Positions 41,504-50,781 of a stretch of 64,000 bases of DNA are shown here, piece after piece (within the stretch, counting starts at the first letter, position 1; every line of letters begins with the position of its first letter). The notes beneath the pieces are model-generated. The model searched no databases, was not told the DNA's origin, and worked only from the letters and a program-made list of their open reading frames with translations. This stretch comes from Pseudomonadota bacterium (lineage in GTDB: Bacteria; Chloroflexota; UBA6077; JAJPHF01): assembly GCA_021325365.1 (NCBI GenBank), contig JAJPHF010000063.1:29499-93498 (forward strand), in the 5' to 3' direction. Both the position numbers and the translations under genes were made by a program.

Positions 41504-43720
41504 ATGGCACAGTTCGTGGCGGTCGGCAAGCCCGTTGGTCGCGTCGAGGGCGAGGCGAAGGTCACCGGCACCGCGCGCTACGCGGCGGACGTGGTGCTGC
41601 CCGGCATGCTCTGGGCCCGGTGCTTGCGCAGTCCGCTTCCCCATGCGCGCATCGTGCGCATCGACACCAGCCGGGCCGCGGCCCTGCCCGGGGTTCGCGC
41701 CGTCTTGACCGCCGCCGATCTGCCCGACCGGCTCTGGGGGCGGTGGCTGAAGGACATGCCGGTCCTCGCGCGCGACGTCGTGCGCTTCGTCGGGGAGAAG
41801 GTCGCGGCGGTGGCGGCTGACGATCTCGACACGGCCGAGGAGGCCCTGAACCTGATCGACGTCGAGTACGAGGAGCTGCCGGCGGTGTTCGATCCGCTGC
41901 TGGCGATCCGCGACGACGCGCCGATCCTACACCCGAACATGGCCGCGTACGAGGGCCTGCCCGAGCCGATCAGCGAGGTCCCCAACTGCCACTCGCACCG
42001 TGTCTGGACGAAGGGCGACGTGGACGAGGGCTTCCGCCAGGCCGTGCGCACGTTCGAGCACGTGTTCACCACGCCCACGAGCCACCACGGCTACATCGAG
42101 CCGTTCGCGTCCATCCTCCGCGCCACCGACGGCGGGCTCGAAGCGTGGATGAGCAACAAGATGCCGTTCCGCTCGCGCCAGCTGCTCGCGCAGGCGCTGG
42201 ACCTGGCCGAGAGCGAGATCACGGTGCAGCAGGCGCACATCGGCGGCGACTTCGGCGGCAAGGGCAGTATCGGCGACCTCCTGATCGAATACCCGCTAGC
42301 CCGCCGCACGGGGCAGCCCGTCAAGATGGTGATGAGCTACACCGAGGAGCTGATGGCCGCCAACCCGCGCCACGCCTCGGTGATCCGCCTGCGCACGGGC
42401 CTGACGGCCGACAACCGCATCTGCGCCCGCCACGCGGAGATCTACTTCAACAGCGGCGCCTACGGCGGCTTCAAGCCGACGGCGATCGTGAATCTGTGGG
42501 GCGCCTGCGAGGCGGGCGGTGTCTACAAGATCCCGCACGTCCGCATCGATGCGTACTCGGTCTATACGAATCAGGTGCCGTGCGGGCACATGCGCTCGCC
42601 TGGCGACCCGCAGGTGGCCTTCGCGGTCGAGTCGGACATGGACATGATCGCCCACGCGCTCGGGCTGGACCCCTACGAGTTCCGCATGCTGAACGCGATG
42701 GAGGAGGGCGACCTGTCGCCGGTCGGCCACGAGTGGCACGACATCAAGCTGAAGGACGTGCTGCGCCGCTGTGCCGAGACGGTCGAGTGGACCAAGCCGC
42801 GGCCGCGCAACGTCGGGCGCGGCATGGCGTGCGCGCAGCGGACCGTCGGCGGGGGCGCGTCGGAGGCTATCGTGCGGGTGGACCCGGGCGGTGCGGTGAC
42901 GCTGATCACCGCCGTGCCCGACGTGGGGACGGGCGCCCACACCGCCATGCGCCAGATCGTGGCCGAAACGCTGACGGTGCCGCTCGAGGCGGTGCAGCTG
43001 GCGGTGGGCGGCACCAGCCAGGCGCCGGCCGACGCCGGCTCCGGCGGCAGCCGCGTGACGCACGTCGCCGGCCAGGCCGCGTACCAGGCGAGCCTCCAGG
43101 CCCGCGACGAGCTGCGCGGCCGCGCGGCGCAGGCGCTCGGCGTGCCCGCGGGCGACGTGCGGCTGGAGAACGGGCGCTTCGTAGTCGTCAACGACGGCGG
43201 CCGCGGCCTGCCCTGGGACGAGGTGGCGGCGAGCGGGCCGGTCGAGGGGCGGGCGCGCTACAGCGCCGACCACGTCGACGTGACGTGCTTCACGGCGCAG
43301 GCGGCCGAGGTCGAGGTCGATCCCGAAACGGGGCAGGTGCGCGTCCGCCGCATCGTCACCACCCACGACGTGGGCACGATCATCAACCCGCTCAGCCACC
43401 AAGGGCAGATCGAGGGCGGGACCATCATGGGGTTCGGCTTCGCCACGATGGAGGAGCTGAGCATCGACGAGGGCCGCGTCGTTACGGCAAACCTCGGGGA
43501 GTTCAAGATCCCCACGGTCAAGGACATCCCGGAGCTGACGACGGTGCTGGTGGAGTCCGACGAGGGCCCGGCGCCGTACCGCGGCAAGGCGATCGGCGAG
43601 AGCGGCAACGTGCCCACGGCCGGCGCCATCGCCAACGCCGTCTACGACGCGGTGGGCGTGCGGATCACCGACCTGCCGATCACCGCCGAGAAGGTCCTGC
43701 GGGCACTGCGCGCGAAGTGA
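41504..43720 (+). CDS. Molybdopterin-dependent hydroxylase large subunit (XDH/CoxL family)
   Basis: 738 residues from ATG 41504 behind GAGGAG. Family landmarks: GRVEGEAKVTGTARYAADV N terminus, HIGGDFGGKG for molybdopterin binding, VPCGHMRSPGDPQ, AVPDVGTGAHTAMRQIVAE, QAPADAGSGGSRVTH and the catalytic Glu in GKAIGESGNVPTAGAIANAV. VPCGHMRSPG replaces the usual xGAxRGxG. No CoxS-like 2Fe-2S or CoxM-like FAD subunit and no cofactor-sulfuration gene are adjacent, so electron-transfer partners must be elsewhere. Substrate not assignable; likely an aromatic or heterocycle hydroxylation. Confidence 0.85.
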   Translation: MAQFVAVGKPVGRVEGEAKVTGTARYAADVVLPGMLWARCLRSPLPHARIVRIDTSRAAALPGVRAVLTAADLPDRLWGRWLKDMPVLARDVVRFVGEKVAAVAADDLDTAEEALNLIDVEYEELPAVFDPLLAIRDDAPILHPNMAAYEGLPEPISEVPNCHSHRVWTKGDVDEGFRQAVRTFEHVFTTPTSHHGYIEPFASILRATDGGLEAWMSNKMPFRSRQLLAQALDLAESEITVQQAHIGGDFGGKGSIGDLLIEYPLARRTGQPVKMVMSYTEELMAANPRHASVIRLRTGLTADNRICARHAEIYFNSGAYGGFKPTAIVNLWGACEAGGVYKIPHVRIDAYSVYTNQVPCGHMRSPGDPQVAFAVESDMDMIAHALGLDPYEFRMLNAMEEGDLSPVGHEWHDIKLKDVLRRCAETVEWTKPRPRNVGRGMACAQRTVGGGASEAIVRVDPGGAVTLITAVPDVGTGAHTAMRQIVAETLTVPLEAVQLAVGGTSQAPADAGSGGSRVTHVAGQAAYQASLQARDELRGRAAQALGVPAGDVRLENGRFVVVNDGGRGLPWDEVAASGPVEGRARYSADHVDVTCFTAQAAEVEVDPETGQVRVRRIVTTHDVGTIINPLSHQGQIEGGTIMGFGFATMEELSIDEGRVVTANLGEFKIPTVKDIPELTTVLVESDEGPAPYRGKAIGESGNVPTAGAIANAVYDAVGVRITDLPITAEKVLRALRAK

Positions 43721-43738
43721 CCTGGCGGGTTCGGTCTC

Positions 43739-43993
43739 TCAGTCGGCCATCCGGCTCAAGGTATAGGTCAGCATAACGGCCTGCATGCCGCCGAGGTTGG
43801 TGACCGACGACTGCGATTGGCCGATCACCCGCCAGCCGGCGCGCAGCCACGCTTCCAGCGGCTCGGCCTCCTTGCCCAGGACGGACCACTTGCCGCGCTC
43901 GTCGGGGGACCCGATCAGGTACTCGAAGAACAACAGCGCGATGTTCTGGTCGAGGGGCATCGTCTCCGGGCCCAGCCGACGCGAGCCAAACAT
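43739..43993 (-). CDS. Small hypothetical protein (84 aa)
   Basis: ATG 43993 sits behind AAAGGAGG with good spacing, strongly fixing the start. Sequence begins MFGSRRLGPETMPLDQN and includes WSVLGKEAEPLEAWLRAGWRVIGQ. No signal or TM is seen and no family is recognised. It converges on the molybdenum hydroxylase gene, 18 bases away. Confidence 0.6.
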   Translation of the reverse strand: MFGSRRLGPETMPLDQNIALLFFEYLIGSPDERGKWSVLGKEAEPLEAWLRAGWRVIGQSQSSVTNLGGMQAVMLTYTLSRMAD

Positions 43994-44107
43994 GCGGCCT
44001 CCTTTGGCGGTGGCCCGACGCTGGCGGCGTCGGGCGTGAGAAACTGTAGCCCAGGGCGCGCGAGGCGTCAATCGTCGGGTGCCCGGCCGGGGCGCGGCGG
44101 CAGGCCA

Positions 44108-44137
44108 TTGCTCCGCGGCCGGGCCACCCGCTATGCT
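44108..44137 (+). promoter_or_regulatory. Promoter candidate for the secreted metallopeptidase
   Basis: TTGCTC (44108-44113) and TATGCT (44132-44137) are 18 bases apart, with the -10 about 87 bases before ATG 44224. Confidence 0.4.
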
Positions 44138-44223
44138 GGGGGCAATCAAGGCGGCTGCTGGTGATCGGCGTCGGGCTAGGACGGGCGCGCGACGGGCGCT
44201 GCGCCACGAGGAGAGAGCGAGCG

Positions 44224-45471
44224 ATGAACGGCCGAAGCGCGAGATGCCGGGTGCCGGGGCCGGGAGCGCGGCTGGCGCTGCTGGCCGTATGCCTGCTCGG
44301 TATGAGCGTTACGGCGCGGCGCGCGTGGGCACAGGAGCCGGTCGCCACGGGCCCGATCACCATCGAGGGCGTGACGCTCCGCCAGGTGCTGGACTCCGAC
44401 GTGCCGCTCTACGTTGCCCCCAGCGTATCCGACGCGAAGCTGCGCTGGATGCGCGATGCCGTGGCAATCGCCCTGGAGGCGGTGCCGCGCATCACCGGCC
44501 TGCCGCTGCCGCAGGCGCGGCTCGAGTTCTATCTGTTCAACGATCCGCGCGAGCTGTCGTCGTTGAGCGGCCAGCTCTTGCGCACGCCGGGGCCTGACGT
44601 CTCGCCGGAGTGCTTCGCGGTGGCCCAGAACGCCACGCCGCGGCGCGGCATCTACTGCCAGGCGGACGGCTGGGGCTCGGCGGACGAGGCGCTGGACTAC
44701 GTCTCCCACGAGCTGACCCATCAGGTCGAGCAGGGCGACACGACGCAGCGCCGCGGCATTGCCCAGTGGTTTAACGAGGGCCTGGCCGAGTACATCCAGG
44801 GCCGCGTGCTGGCCGAGCACAGCCCCAGCTACGCCGCGCGCGACCGCTGGCTGCGCGAGGCGCGCGTGGCGAGCGCGCTGCACACCGACCGGCTGGTGCC
44901 GCTGCACGACCTGAACACCAACCAGCGCTGGCAGCAGGCGGCGGGGTCGGGGTGGGCGGGGCAGATCTACTCCCACAGCTCGCTGGTCATCGACTGGCTG
45001 GCCAACAGCTACGGCCTACCGGCGGTCATCGACGTCGTGCGCCAGACGGGCGCGCCCTACTCCTTCGAGGCGGCCTTCGAGCAGGCGCTGGGCACGACGA
45101 CGGTCGACGCCGAGCGCGATGCGCGGAGCGCGCTGGCGGCCGACTTGCTGCCTCGCTACCCGGCGGGCCTGACGGTGTTCCGCGGCGACCAGGCGCCGTC
45201 CGACGTGCTCAACGTCGCCGTGGTCGGCTTCCGGCCACGTGAGTGGCTGGCGAAGGAGTACCACTACGCCAACGGCGCGGAAGCCGCGGGCCGTGCCGCC
45301 GAGGGCGCCCGGCCGGAGCCCGAGCGGACTGATGCCTCGGGCTTCGCCTCCTGGACCTGGACGACGACCGCTAGCCCGCCGCCCGGCGTGCCCCCCACCG
45401 TCGAGCTGATCGTCCACGGCAGCAGCGGCAGCGAGGCCAGCGAGTCGGCGCCCCTCCCCACGCCACCCTGA
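44224..45471 (+). CDS. Secreted HExxH (gluzincin/peptidase MA-like) protein
   Basis: 415 residues from ATG 44224 behind AGGAGA. Signal peptide ending near AWAQ. Zinc motif HELTH (YVSHELTHQVEQG) with a downstream third ligand in FNEGLAEYIQG, the MA-like pattern. The C-terminal 100 residues form a separate beta-type region. It may cleave peptides outside the cell or act as an inactive adhesion domain; ligands are intact. It precedes the OpgC-esterase gene by 81 bases on the same strand. Confidence 0.8.
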   Translation: MNGRSARCRVPGPGARLALLAVCLLGMSVTARRAWAQEPVATGPITIEGVTLRQVLDSDVPLYVAPSVSDAKLRWMRDAVAIALEAVPRITGLPLPQARLEFYLFNDPRELSSLSGQLLRTPGPDVSPECFAVAQNATPRRGIYCQADGWGSADEALDYVSHELTHQVEQGDTTQRRGIAQWFNEGLAEYIQGRVLAEHSPSYAARDRWLREARVASALHTDRLVPLHDLNTNQRWQQAAGSGWAGQIYSHSSLVIDWLANSYGLPAVIDVVRQTGAPYSFEAAFEQALGTTTVDAERDARSALAADLLPRYPAGLTVFRGDQAPSDVLNVAVVGFRPREWLAKEYHYANGAEAAGRAAEGARPEPERTDASGFASWTWTTTASPPPGVPPTVELIVHGSSGSEASESAPLPTPP

Positions 45472-45552
45472 CAGGCAGCGGGCGGTCTTATCGGCGTCTT
45501 ATGTGCGCGTGCTAGACTCTCCGGGTCCAGCGCACGTGCAGGGAGAGGCTCC

Positions 45553-47829
45553 GTGGACCGCGACCCGCCCGCGCCAGTCGAGACGCTCGGCGACGCGCCG
45601 GAAAGGCCCGCCGCCGCCGCGCCGAGCAGCGCGCCGGCACCCAGCGCCGATGGACCGCAGCGGCGCTGGCCCTTCGTCCTCAAATGGCCGCGCCTAGCGT
45701 ACGGGGCGAGCGGGCGGCGGGATCTCCGGCTGGACTTCCTGCGCGGCTTCTGCGCGGTGGCGATGATCGTCGACCACATCGGCGGCCCCTCGTGGCTGTA
45801 TGCGGTGACGGGCGGCAACCGCTTCTTCACCTCGGCGGCGGAAGGCTTCATCTTCATCTCCGGCCTGGTCGTCGGCATCGCATACCGGGGGCTCATCGCG
45901 CGCGATGGTCTCGGCGCGGCGCTGCGCCGGGTGCTGGATCGCGCCGCGCAGCTCTACCTGCTGGCGGTGGGGCTGACGCTCGTCTTCCTGCCCGTGTCCG
46001 AGGCGCTGGGTCTTCGCTGGGCCCAGAGCGTCGACCTCGGCGACCCGGCGGCGTTCGTCGTCAGCGTGCTTACCCTCCACCGCACCTACTACGTGGTCGA
46101 CATTCCGTTGCTCTACGCGCTGCTGCTGGCGGTCACGCCGCTGGTGCTGATTCTCCTGTCGCAGGGCTATACCCCCGTCGTGCTCGCGCTCTCCTGGGCG
46201 CTGTGGGCCGCGTACCAGTTCTTCCCCGAGCAGGCGGACGTGCCCTGGCAGATCGCCGGGAACTACGCGTTCCACTTCTCGGCCTGGCAGGCGCTGTTCG
46301 TGACGGCCATCGTGATGGGCTACCACCGCGAGCGCCTCGCGGCGGCGCTCCGCTGGGTGCCCCGCTGGCCGGCGCTGATCGTCTCGGGGCTGGGGGTGGC
46401 GGGCCTCATCGCCATCTACCGCGCCGGCGACGCGTTCTGGCGGATGCTGCCGGTGGACGACCCGGCGAGCCTCGACGTGACCGATCTCGTCGTCGCCCTG
46501 TTCGGGAAGGGCGACCTGCGGCCGGGCCGCCTGCTGGCGTTCGCGCTCGTGTTCGTGTTCGCCTACCTCCTCGTGGATCGTCTATGGCGGCCGTGGAATC
46601 GGCTGCTTGGCTGGCTGCTCTTGCCGCTGGGCCAGAATGCCCTGTATGCCTACGCGGTGCACGTCGTTTTCGTCTTGCTGGTCGGCGTGCTCCTGCCACC
46701 GCTGCCCCTCAGCGCGCGCCGGCTGCAGACGGCCTACACCGCCCTCCAGTTGGCGCTCGTCGGCCTCACCTGGCTGATGATCCGCTGGCGGCTGTTCTTG
46801 CCGCGCGCTCGGCACTGGCGTGCGTGGATCGCGATGCCCACCGCGGCGGCGATCGCCTGCTTGCTCGTCCTACCGCTCGAACCGTTGCCGAGCCTGCCGG
46901 GCGCGGCGCGGAGCCCCGCGCCGCCGGCCGCCGATCCGCGGATGGCGCGCGCCTTCGGCACACCGGTGCCGCGCGGCGGCAAGATTCCCGACTTTCCGGC
47001 GCGCGAGCCGATTGTGCGGCGCCCCGGCAGCGCCGCGGGGCCGACCGGCACCGCGGCCAGCGTTAGTCCTTACGTTGGCCCGGTCCAGGGGACGCTCCGT
47101 CAGCAGTTCTTCTACAGCCCGGCGCTTGACGCCGAGATGCCGTACTTCGTCTATCTGCCGCCCGACTACGACACCGCGGGTCGGCGCTACCCGGTGCTAT
47201 TCATGCTGCACGGCATCGCCGCGTCCTACGAAGAGTGGCTGGCCTACGGGTTCGTGGACGCAGTGGACCGGCTCATCACCTCCTCTGAAGTGGAGCCGAT
47301 GATCGTGGTGTTCCCGCAGGGCGACTACGCGTACTGGGTGAACCACGTGGACGACGGGCCGCGCTGGGGCGATTACGTCGCGGAGGACCTCGTGCGCCAC
47401 GTGGACGCCACCTACCGGACGCTACCCGAAAGCGCGCGGCGCGGGATCGGCGGCGTCTCGATGGGCGCCCACGGCGCGCTCCAGCTAGGCTTCAACCACC
47501 CCTCAGTCTTCGGCGTGATCGGCGCGCACAGCCCGTCGCTGCGCGAGGACGACGGCGAGATCCCATTCCTGGGCACCGGCGAGGAATGGGAGATGCGCGA
47601 CCCTGTGAGCCTCGCGGCCACCGCACCGGACATCGAGGGCCTGAAGATCTGGATCGACCTCGGCGACGAAGACGTCTACTACGACCGAGCCGAGCAGCTC
47701 AAGGACGCTCTCGAAGCGCGCGGCATCGAGCCGGCGTGGCACGTCCAGACCGGCCGCGGCCACGGCTGGTGGGACTACTACGTCGAGGACTACATCCGCT
47801 ACTATGGCGCGGCGCTCAACGCGCCCTGA
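45553..47829 (+). CDS. OpgC-like acyltransferase fused to an alpha/beta-hydrolase esterase
   Basis: 758 residues from GTG 45553 (AGGGAGAGG upstream). Residues about 55-450 form a polytopic OpgC_C-type domain with RRDLRLDFLRGFCAVAMIVDHIG and AAEGFIFISGLVVGIAYRG, and about 10 TM segments. A Pro/Ala linker follows. From about 505 an esterase-D-like domain begins (FVYLPPDYDTAGRRYPVLFMLHG), with nucleophile S636 in GVSMG, acid D705 and H737. OpgC proteins transfer succinyl groups to periplasmic glucans. The fusion suggests coupled acyl transfer and hydrolysis at the outer face. GTAGACT-like -10 (TAGACT, 45513-45518) lies upstream. Confidence 0.85.
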   Translation: MDRDPPAPVETLGDAPERPAAAAPSSAPAPSADGPQRRWPFVLKWPRLAYGASGRRDLRLDFLRGFCAVAMIVDHIGGPSWLYAVTGGNRFFTSAAEGFIFISGLVVGIAYRGLIARDGLGAALRRVLDRAAQLYLLAVGLTLVFLPVSEALGLRWAQSVDLGDPAAFVVSVLTLHRTYYVVDIPLLYALLLAVTPLVLILLSQGYTPVVLALSWALWAAYQFFPEQADVPWQIAGNYAFHFSAWQALFVTAIVMGYHRERLAAALRWVPRWPALIVSGLGVAGLIAIYRAGDAFWRMLPVDDPASLDVTDLVVALFGKGDLRPGRLLAFALVFVFAYLLVDRLWRPWNRLLGWLLLPLGQNALYAYAVHVVFVLLVGVLLPPLPLSARRLQTAYTALQLALVGLTWLMIRWRLFLPRARHWRAWIAMPTAAAIACLLVLPLEPLPSLPGAARSPAPPAADPRMARAFGTPVPRGGKIPDFPAREPIVRRPGSAAGPTGTAASVSPYVGPVQGTLRQQFFYSPALDAEMPYFVYLPPDYDTAGRRYPVLFMLHGIAASYEEWLAYGFVDAVDRLITSSEVEPMIVVFPQGDYAYWVNHVDDGPRWGDYVAEDLVRHVDATYRTLPESARRGIGGVSMGAHGALQLGFNHPSVFGVIGAHSPSLREDDGEIPFLGTGEEWEMRDPVSLAATAPDIEGLKIWIDLGDEDVYYDRAEQLKDALEARGIEPAWHVQTGRGHGWWDYYVEDYIRYYGAALNAP

Positions 47830-47953
47830 GCGCGGCGCCGGCTCCACTCCCCGCCGCGCGAGCTGACTCCCCCGGGGGGGCGCACTCCGCCCCGTCGCGC
47901 CGGGCGCGATGGCCGCAGAACCCTCACAGATCCCGGGCCGACCGCTCCTTTGC

Positions 47954-48055
47954 CGTTTCCGACCGTTGCCTGGTCGTTCCCGACCGTGCCTGCCGCAGTC
48001 GTGGGTGGGTGCCGGCCGGTTATAATGGCATGGGTTAAGAAACAGCTTATATAAT
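47954..48055 (+). promoter_or_regulatory. Two -10 elements and a near-repeat before the alpha/beta-hydrolase gene
   Basis: TATAAT occurs at 48021-48026 and again at 48050-48055. Upstream, CGTTTCCGACCGTTGCCTG (47954-47972) and CGTTCCCGACCGTGCCTG (47975-47992) are imperfect direct repeats that could bind a regulator. -35 hexamers are weak. Predicted starts give leaders of about 75 or 45 bases to ATG 48106. Confidence 0.5.
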
Positions 48056-48105
48056 GGAGATGGTGGGCGGCAGCGCCGCGATGGTATAGGGAGCCGGGGG
48101 CACGG

Positions 48106-49116
48106 ATGCGCCAGCGGACGCGGGGAGCCACTATCCTGGGGATTATCGTTGCGCTGAGCGCCCTCTTGGTGCTGGTCGCGCTATACCTCGGGCTCTCGGG
48201 CAGCGCGGCGTCCCGCGCCGCCGCCGCGCCCGTGTCGCACGACGGCGCCTCGGCCGCTGTCATCTCGCGGCCCAACCTCGACCCCCCGGCGGACACCCCG
48301 CCGGTCGCCATCGTCGTGCCCGCGCCCGACGCCGCGAGCCCGGCCGCACCGCCGGCCCCGGCGCCCTCGCCCGCGCAGGACCTGGTGTTCGACGACTACT
48401 ACGTTCACGTTCCGCCCGGGGTGAAGGACCCCGCGCCGGTGCTTGTCGCCCTTCACGGCATGGGTGGCGACGGGCGGGGCATGTGTGACAGCGTGCGGGC
48501 GTGGAGCGACCGCGAGGGCTGGGTGCTGGTCGGACCGACGTTCGATTACGGCGACTGGACCAACCCGGCTACCGTGGCGAGCGAAGGGCCGCGCTTCCTG
48601 CCGCGGCTGGCGCAGATTCTCGACGAGCTGCCGGCGAAGACGGGCCACTTGCTGCAGCCGCGCGTCGCTCTCTACGGCTTCTCGCGCGGCGCGCAGCTTG
48701 CCGACCGCTTCGCGCTGCTGTACCCCGACCGCGTCCGCGGCGTCGTGCTGATGTCCGCCGGCACGTACACGCTACCGTTCCGGACCACCACCGTGTCGGG
48801 CAGCGTGCAGCCGCTGGCGTACCCGTTCGGCGTTGCCGACGTGAAGCAGCGGTTTGGCCGCGATGCGAACCTTGACGCGCTCCCCGGCATTCCGTTCTGG
48901 ATTGGCGTGGGGGCGGAGGACAATGACCCATCGGCCGTGCCGGCTCAGTGGAGCCCTTACCTCGGGAACACGCGAGTCGAACGCGCGCGTCGTTTCGCCG
49001 CGGCTCTCCAGAGCCTAAACGTCTCGGTGCAGGAAACCGAGTTCCCCGGCCTGGGCCACGACATCAGCGCCGCCGAGCACGACCAGGCGCTCGCCTGGAT
49101 TCGCAGCCTGCCGTAG
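48106..49116 (+). CDS. Exported alpha/beta hydrolase (LpqC/feruloyl-esterase-like)
   Basis: 336 residues. N-terminal signal anchor (ILGIIVALSALLVLVALYLGL), Pro/Ala linker, then the hydrolase: DYYVHVPPGVKDPAPVLVALHGMGGDGRGM, nucleophile in ALYGFSRGAQLADRFA (GFSRG), acid candidate in GAEDND and His in FPGLGHDISAAEHD. Relatives cleave esters of polyhydroxyalkanoates, ferulates or lipids. It lies 276 bases after the OpgC-esterase fusion and has its own promoter candidates, so it may serve the same substrate under separate control. Confidence 0.85.
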   Translation: MRQRTRGATILGIIVALSALLVLVALYLGLSGSAASRAAAAPVSHDGASAAVISRPNLDPPADTPPVAIVVPAPDAASPAAPPAPAPSPAQDLVFDDYYVHVPPGVKDPAPVLVALHGMGGDGRGMCDSVRAWSDREGWVLVGPTFDYGDWTNPATVASEGPRFLPRLAQILDELPAKTGHLLQPRVALYGFSRGAQLADRFALLYPDRVRGVVLMSAGTYTLPFRTTTVSGSVQPLAYPFGVADVKQRFGRDANLDALPGIPFWIGVGAEDNDPSAVPAQWSPYLGNTRVERARRFAAALQSLNVSVQETEFPGLGHDISAAEHDQALAWIRSLP

Positions 49117-49204
49117 CTCCCCGCTCTAGCTCTGAATTGCTCCCGTTCGCCGCGTTGGCGGACCCGTCATACCCGATCCGGGCCGACGGTTGGGTTATCG
49201 GGGC

Positions 49205-49249
49205 GCGCCCTCACCCCGACCCTCTCCCAGGGGGAGAGGGAGTATAGGG
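49205..49249. repeat. Dispersed CCCTCACCCC-type repeat
   Basis: GCGCCCTCACCCCGACCCTCT leads into a 9-bp hairpin (CCCTCTCCC at 49220-49228 with GGGAGAGGG at 49232-49240). The CCCTCACCCC word matches the termini of the 173-bp element in livG and the pair at 51.9 kb. Confidence 0.7.
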
Positions 49250-49392
49250 ACCGCACCGCCGCATTCAGCGATTGAGGGGCGGGCGGCCGTGTGGCCGGCG
49301 CGGCCTTCAGTCTCCCGTTGGCCCTGGCCCACGGCGCGTCCGTTGGGCGGGCGTGGTATCCTGGGACACAGTCTGATGAGCACGGAGTGAAG

Positions 49393-49578
49393 ATGAGGAT
49401 CAGACACGGCACCCTGTGGTTGAGCATGCTGTGGATCATCATCGGGGGAGCGTGCTTCGGGGTCGGCATTCTGTCCGGCGCCCACGTGCTCACGCTGCTG
49501 GGGTTGATTATCCTGCCAGCGGGCATGCTGTACACGCTGCTGGCCGGCTACCCGCGGCCGGAGGCGCCGAACCCCTAG
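49393..49578 (+). CDS. Small two-TM membrane protein (61 aa)
   Basis: ATG 49393 follows GGAGTGAAG. Two hydrophobic segments (LWIIIGGACFGVGILSG and LTLLGLIILPAGMLYTLLAG) are joined by a short turn, with a polar tail RPEAPNP. No family recognised. It converges with the minus-strand ABC operon whose last gene ends at 49650. Confidence 0.6.
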   Translation: MRIRHGTLWLSMLWIIIGGACFGVGILSGAHVLTLLGLIILPAGMLYTLLAGYPRPEAPNP

Positions 49579-49649
49579 GGCCAGGGCGCGCACTCGCGCC
49601 CAGCCGCCCGCCCTGCCAACCGATCTCGCGGCCGCGTACCGCCGCGGGG

Positions 49650-50726
49650 TTACTGCCGCCCAAGCTGCTCCAGCGCGTAGTCCACGAACCGCATGTCGAT
49701 GACCGTATTCAGGTCGGGCTTGTCGCCGGTCAGGTAGCCGTGCGCGGCGTACCAGTCGAGGTCGGCGGCCAGGCTCTCGCGGTTCACCTGCCCGTTGCGG
49801 TCCACTTGGTGCGGCACCATCGCGGCGTAGAGCGCACGGTCCTGCACCACGGTGTTGCGCGCGAGCACGTCTACTACCTGGTTGCGGTTCACGTCGCGGT
49901 AGAACGCATCGGCGAAGTCCCGCAGGCCGCGCAGGTAGGCCACCATGAAGCGGTTGGCCACGTCCGTCTGCGCGGCGAACTGCGGCGAGTAGAGCAGCAC
50001 GGCGATCTGCTGGTCGGGATAGAAGTCGCCGACGGGATGGAAGACCTCGAAGACGCCACGGGCGAGGCCGAGGGCACGGAACGGCTCGAGCGTGATGCCG
50101 GCGTCGAGCGAGCGATTGCTCAGCGCCGCGAGCATGTCGGGGAACGGCACCTCTTGCAGGTCGACATCGGCCAGGGTCAGCCCCCCGCGGGCAAGCGCCC
50201 GGTCGAGCTGGATCTCGGTGCCCGTGCCCCGCGCGTTCACGGCGATGCGCAGCCCGCGCAGGTCGGCGTAGTCGCGCAGGGCGCCGCTGGACAGGAGATC
50301 GGGACGGGCGACGAGGACGATGTGGCTGTTGCCGGGGGCGACGCGGGCGTTGTCGGCGACGATACGGAGCGGCAGATCGCGCCCGATCGCGTTGAACAGG
50401 CTGGCCGCCGGCGTGCCGGCGCCCGCGTCCAGCTGACCCGCGGCGAGCGGCGCCACCATCTGGGCGCCCGTGTCGAACCGCTCCAAGGTGGCGGCGAGGC
50501 CCTGTTCGGCAAAGTAGCCCTGATCGGCCGCCAGGTAGACCGGGGCGTCGGCGACGATGCCCAGCGTGCCGACGCGGACCGGCAGCGTGCCGGCCTGGGC
50601 GCCGGGCGCCTGGGCGACGGCGGCTGGCGGCAGGGCAGGGGCCGCCCCTGACGGCGCGGGCGCGAGACTGAGCAGCAGCCCACAGACGAGCACCCACAGG
50701 CAAAGTCGCGGCAAGCCTCGCGGCAT
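49650..50726 (-). CDS. NitT/TauT-type ABC substrate-binding protein
   Basis: 358 residues from ATG 50726 behind GGGAGGAG. Signal peptide with no clear lipobox (LLLSLAPAPSGAAPALP). Same subfamily as the proteins at 21316, 22579 and 55879: VRVGTLGIVADAPVYLAADQGYFAEQGL, QMVAPLAAGQLDAGAGTPAASLFNAI and DLRGLRIAVNARG. It is last of the minus-strand run ATPase-permease-Rieske-binding protein-binding protein, following the second binding-protein gene by 55 bases. Confidence 0.87.
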   Translation of the reverse strand: MPRGLPRLCLWVLVCGLLLSLAPAPSGAAPALPPAAVAQAPGAQAGTLPVRVGTLGIVADAPVYLAADQGYFAEQGLAATLERFDTGAQMVAPLAAGQLDAGAGTPAASLFNAIGRDLPLRIVADNARVAPGNSHIVLVARPDLLSSGALRDYADLRGLRIAVNARGTGTEIQLDRALARGGLTLADVDLQEVPFPDMLAALSNRSLDAGITLEPFRALGLARGVFEVFHPVGDFYPDQQIAVLLYSPQFAAQTDVANRFMVAYLRGLRDFADAFYRDVNRNQVVDVLARNTVVQDRALYAAMVPHQVDRNGQVNRESLAADLDWYAAHGYLTGDKPDLNTVIDMRFVDYALEQLGRQ

Positions 50727-50781
50727 CGTCGTCTCCTCCCGCGCGTTCACGGCGGCTCCACATCCCCGAAGTCCGCGAGGG

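Noticed and set aside
47954..47992. Regulator-binding direct repeats called as an operator
   Set aside because: The two copies differ by substitutions and a length change, and no regulator is adjacent. Kept only as a note within the promoter feature.
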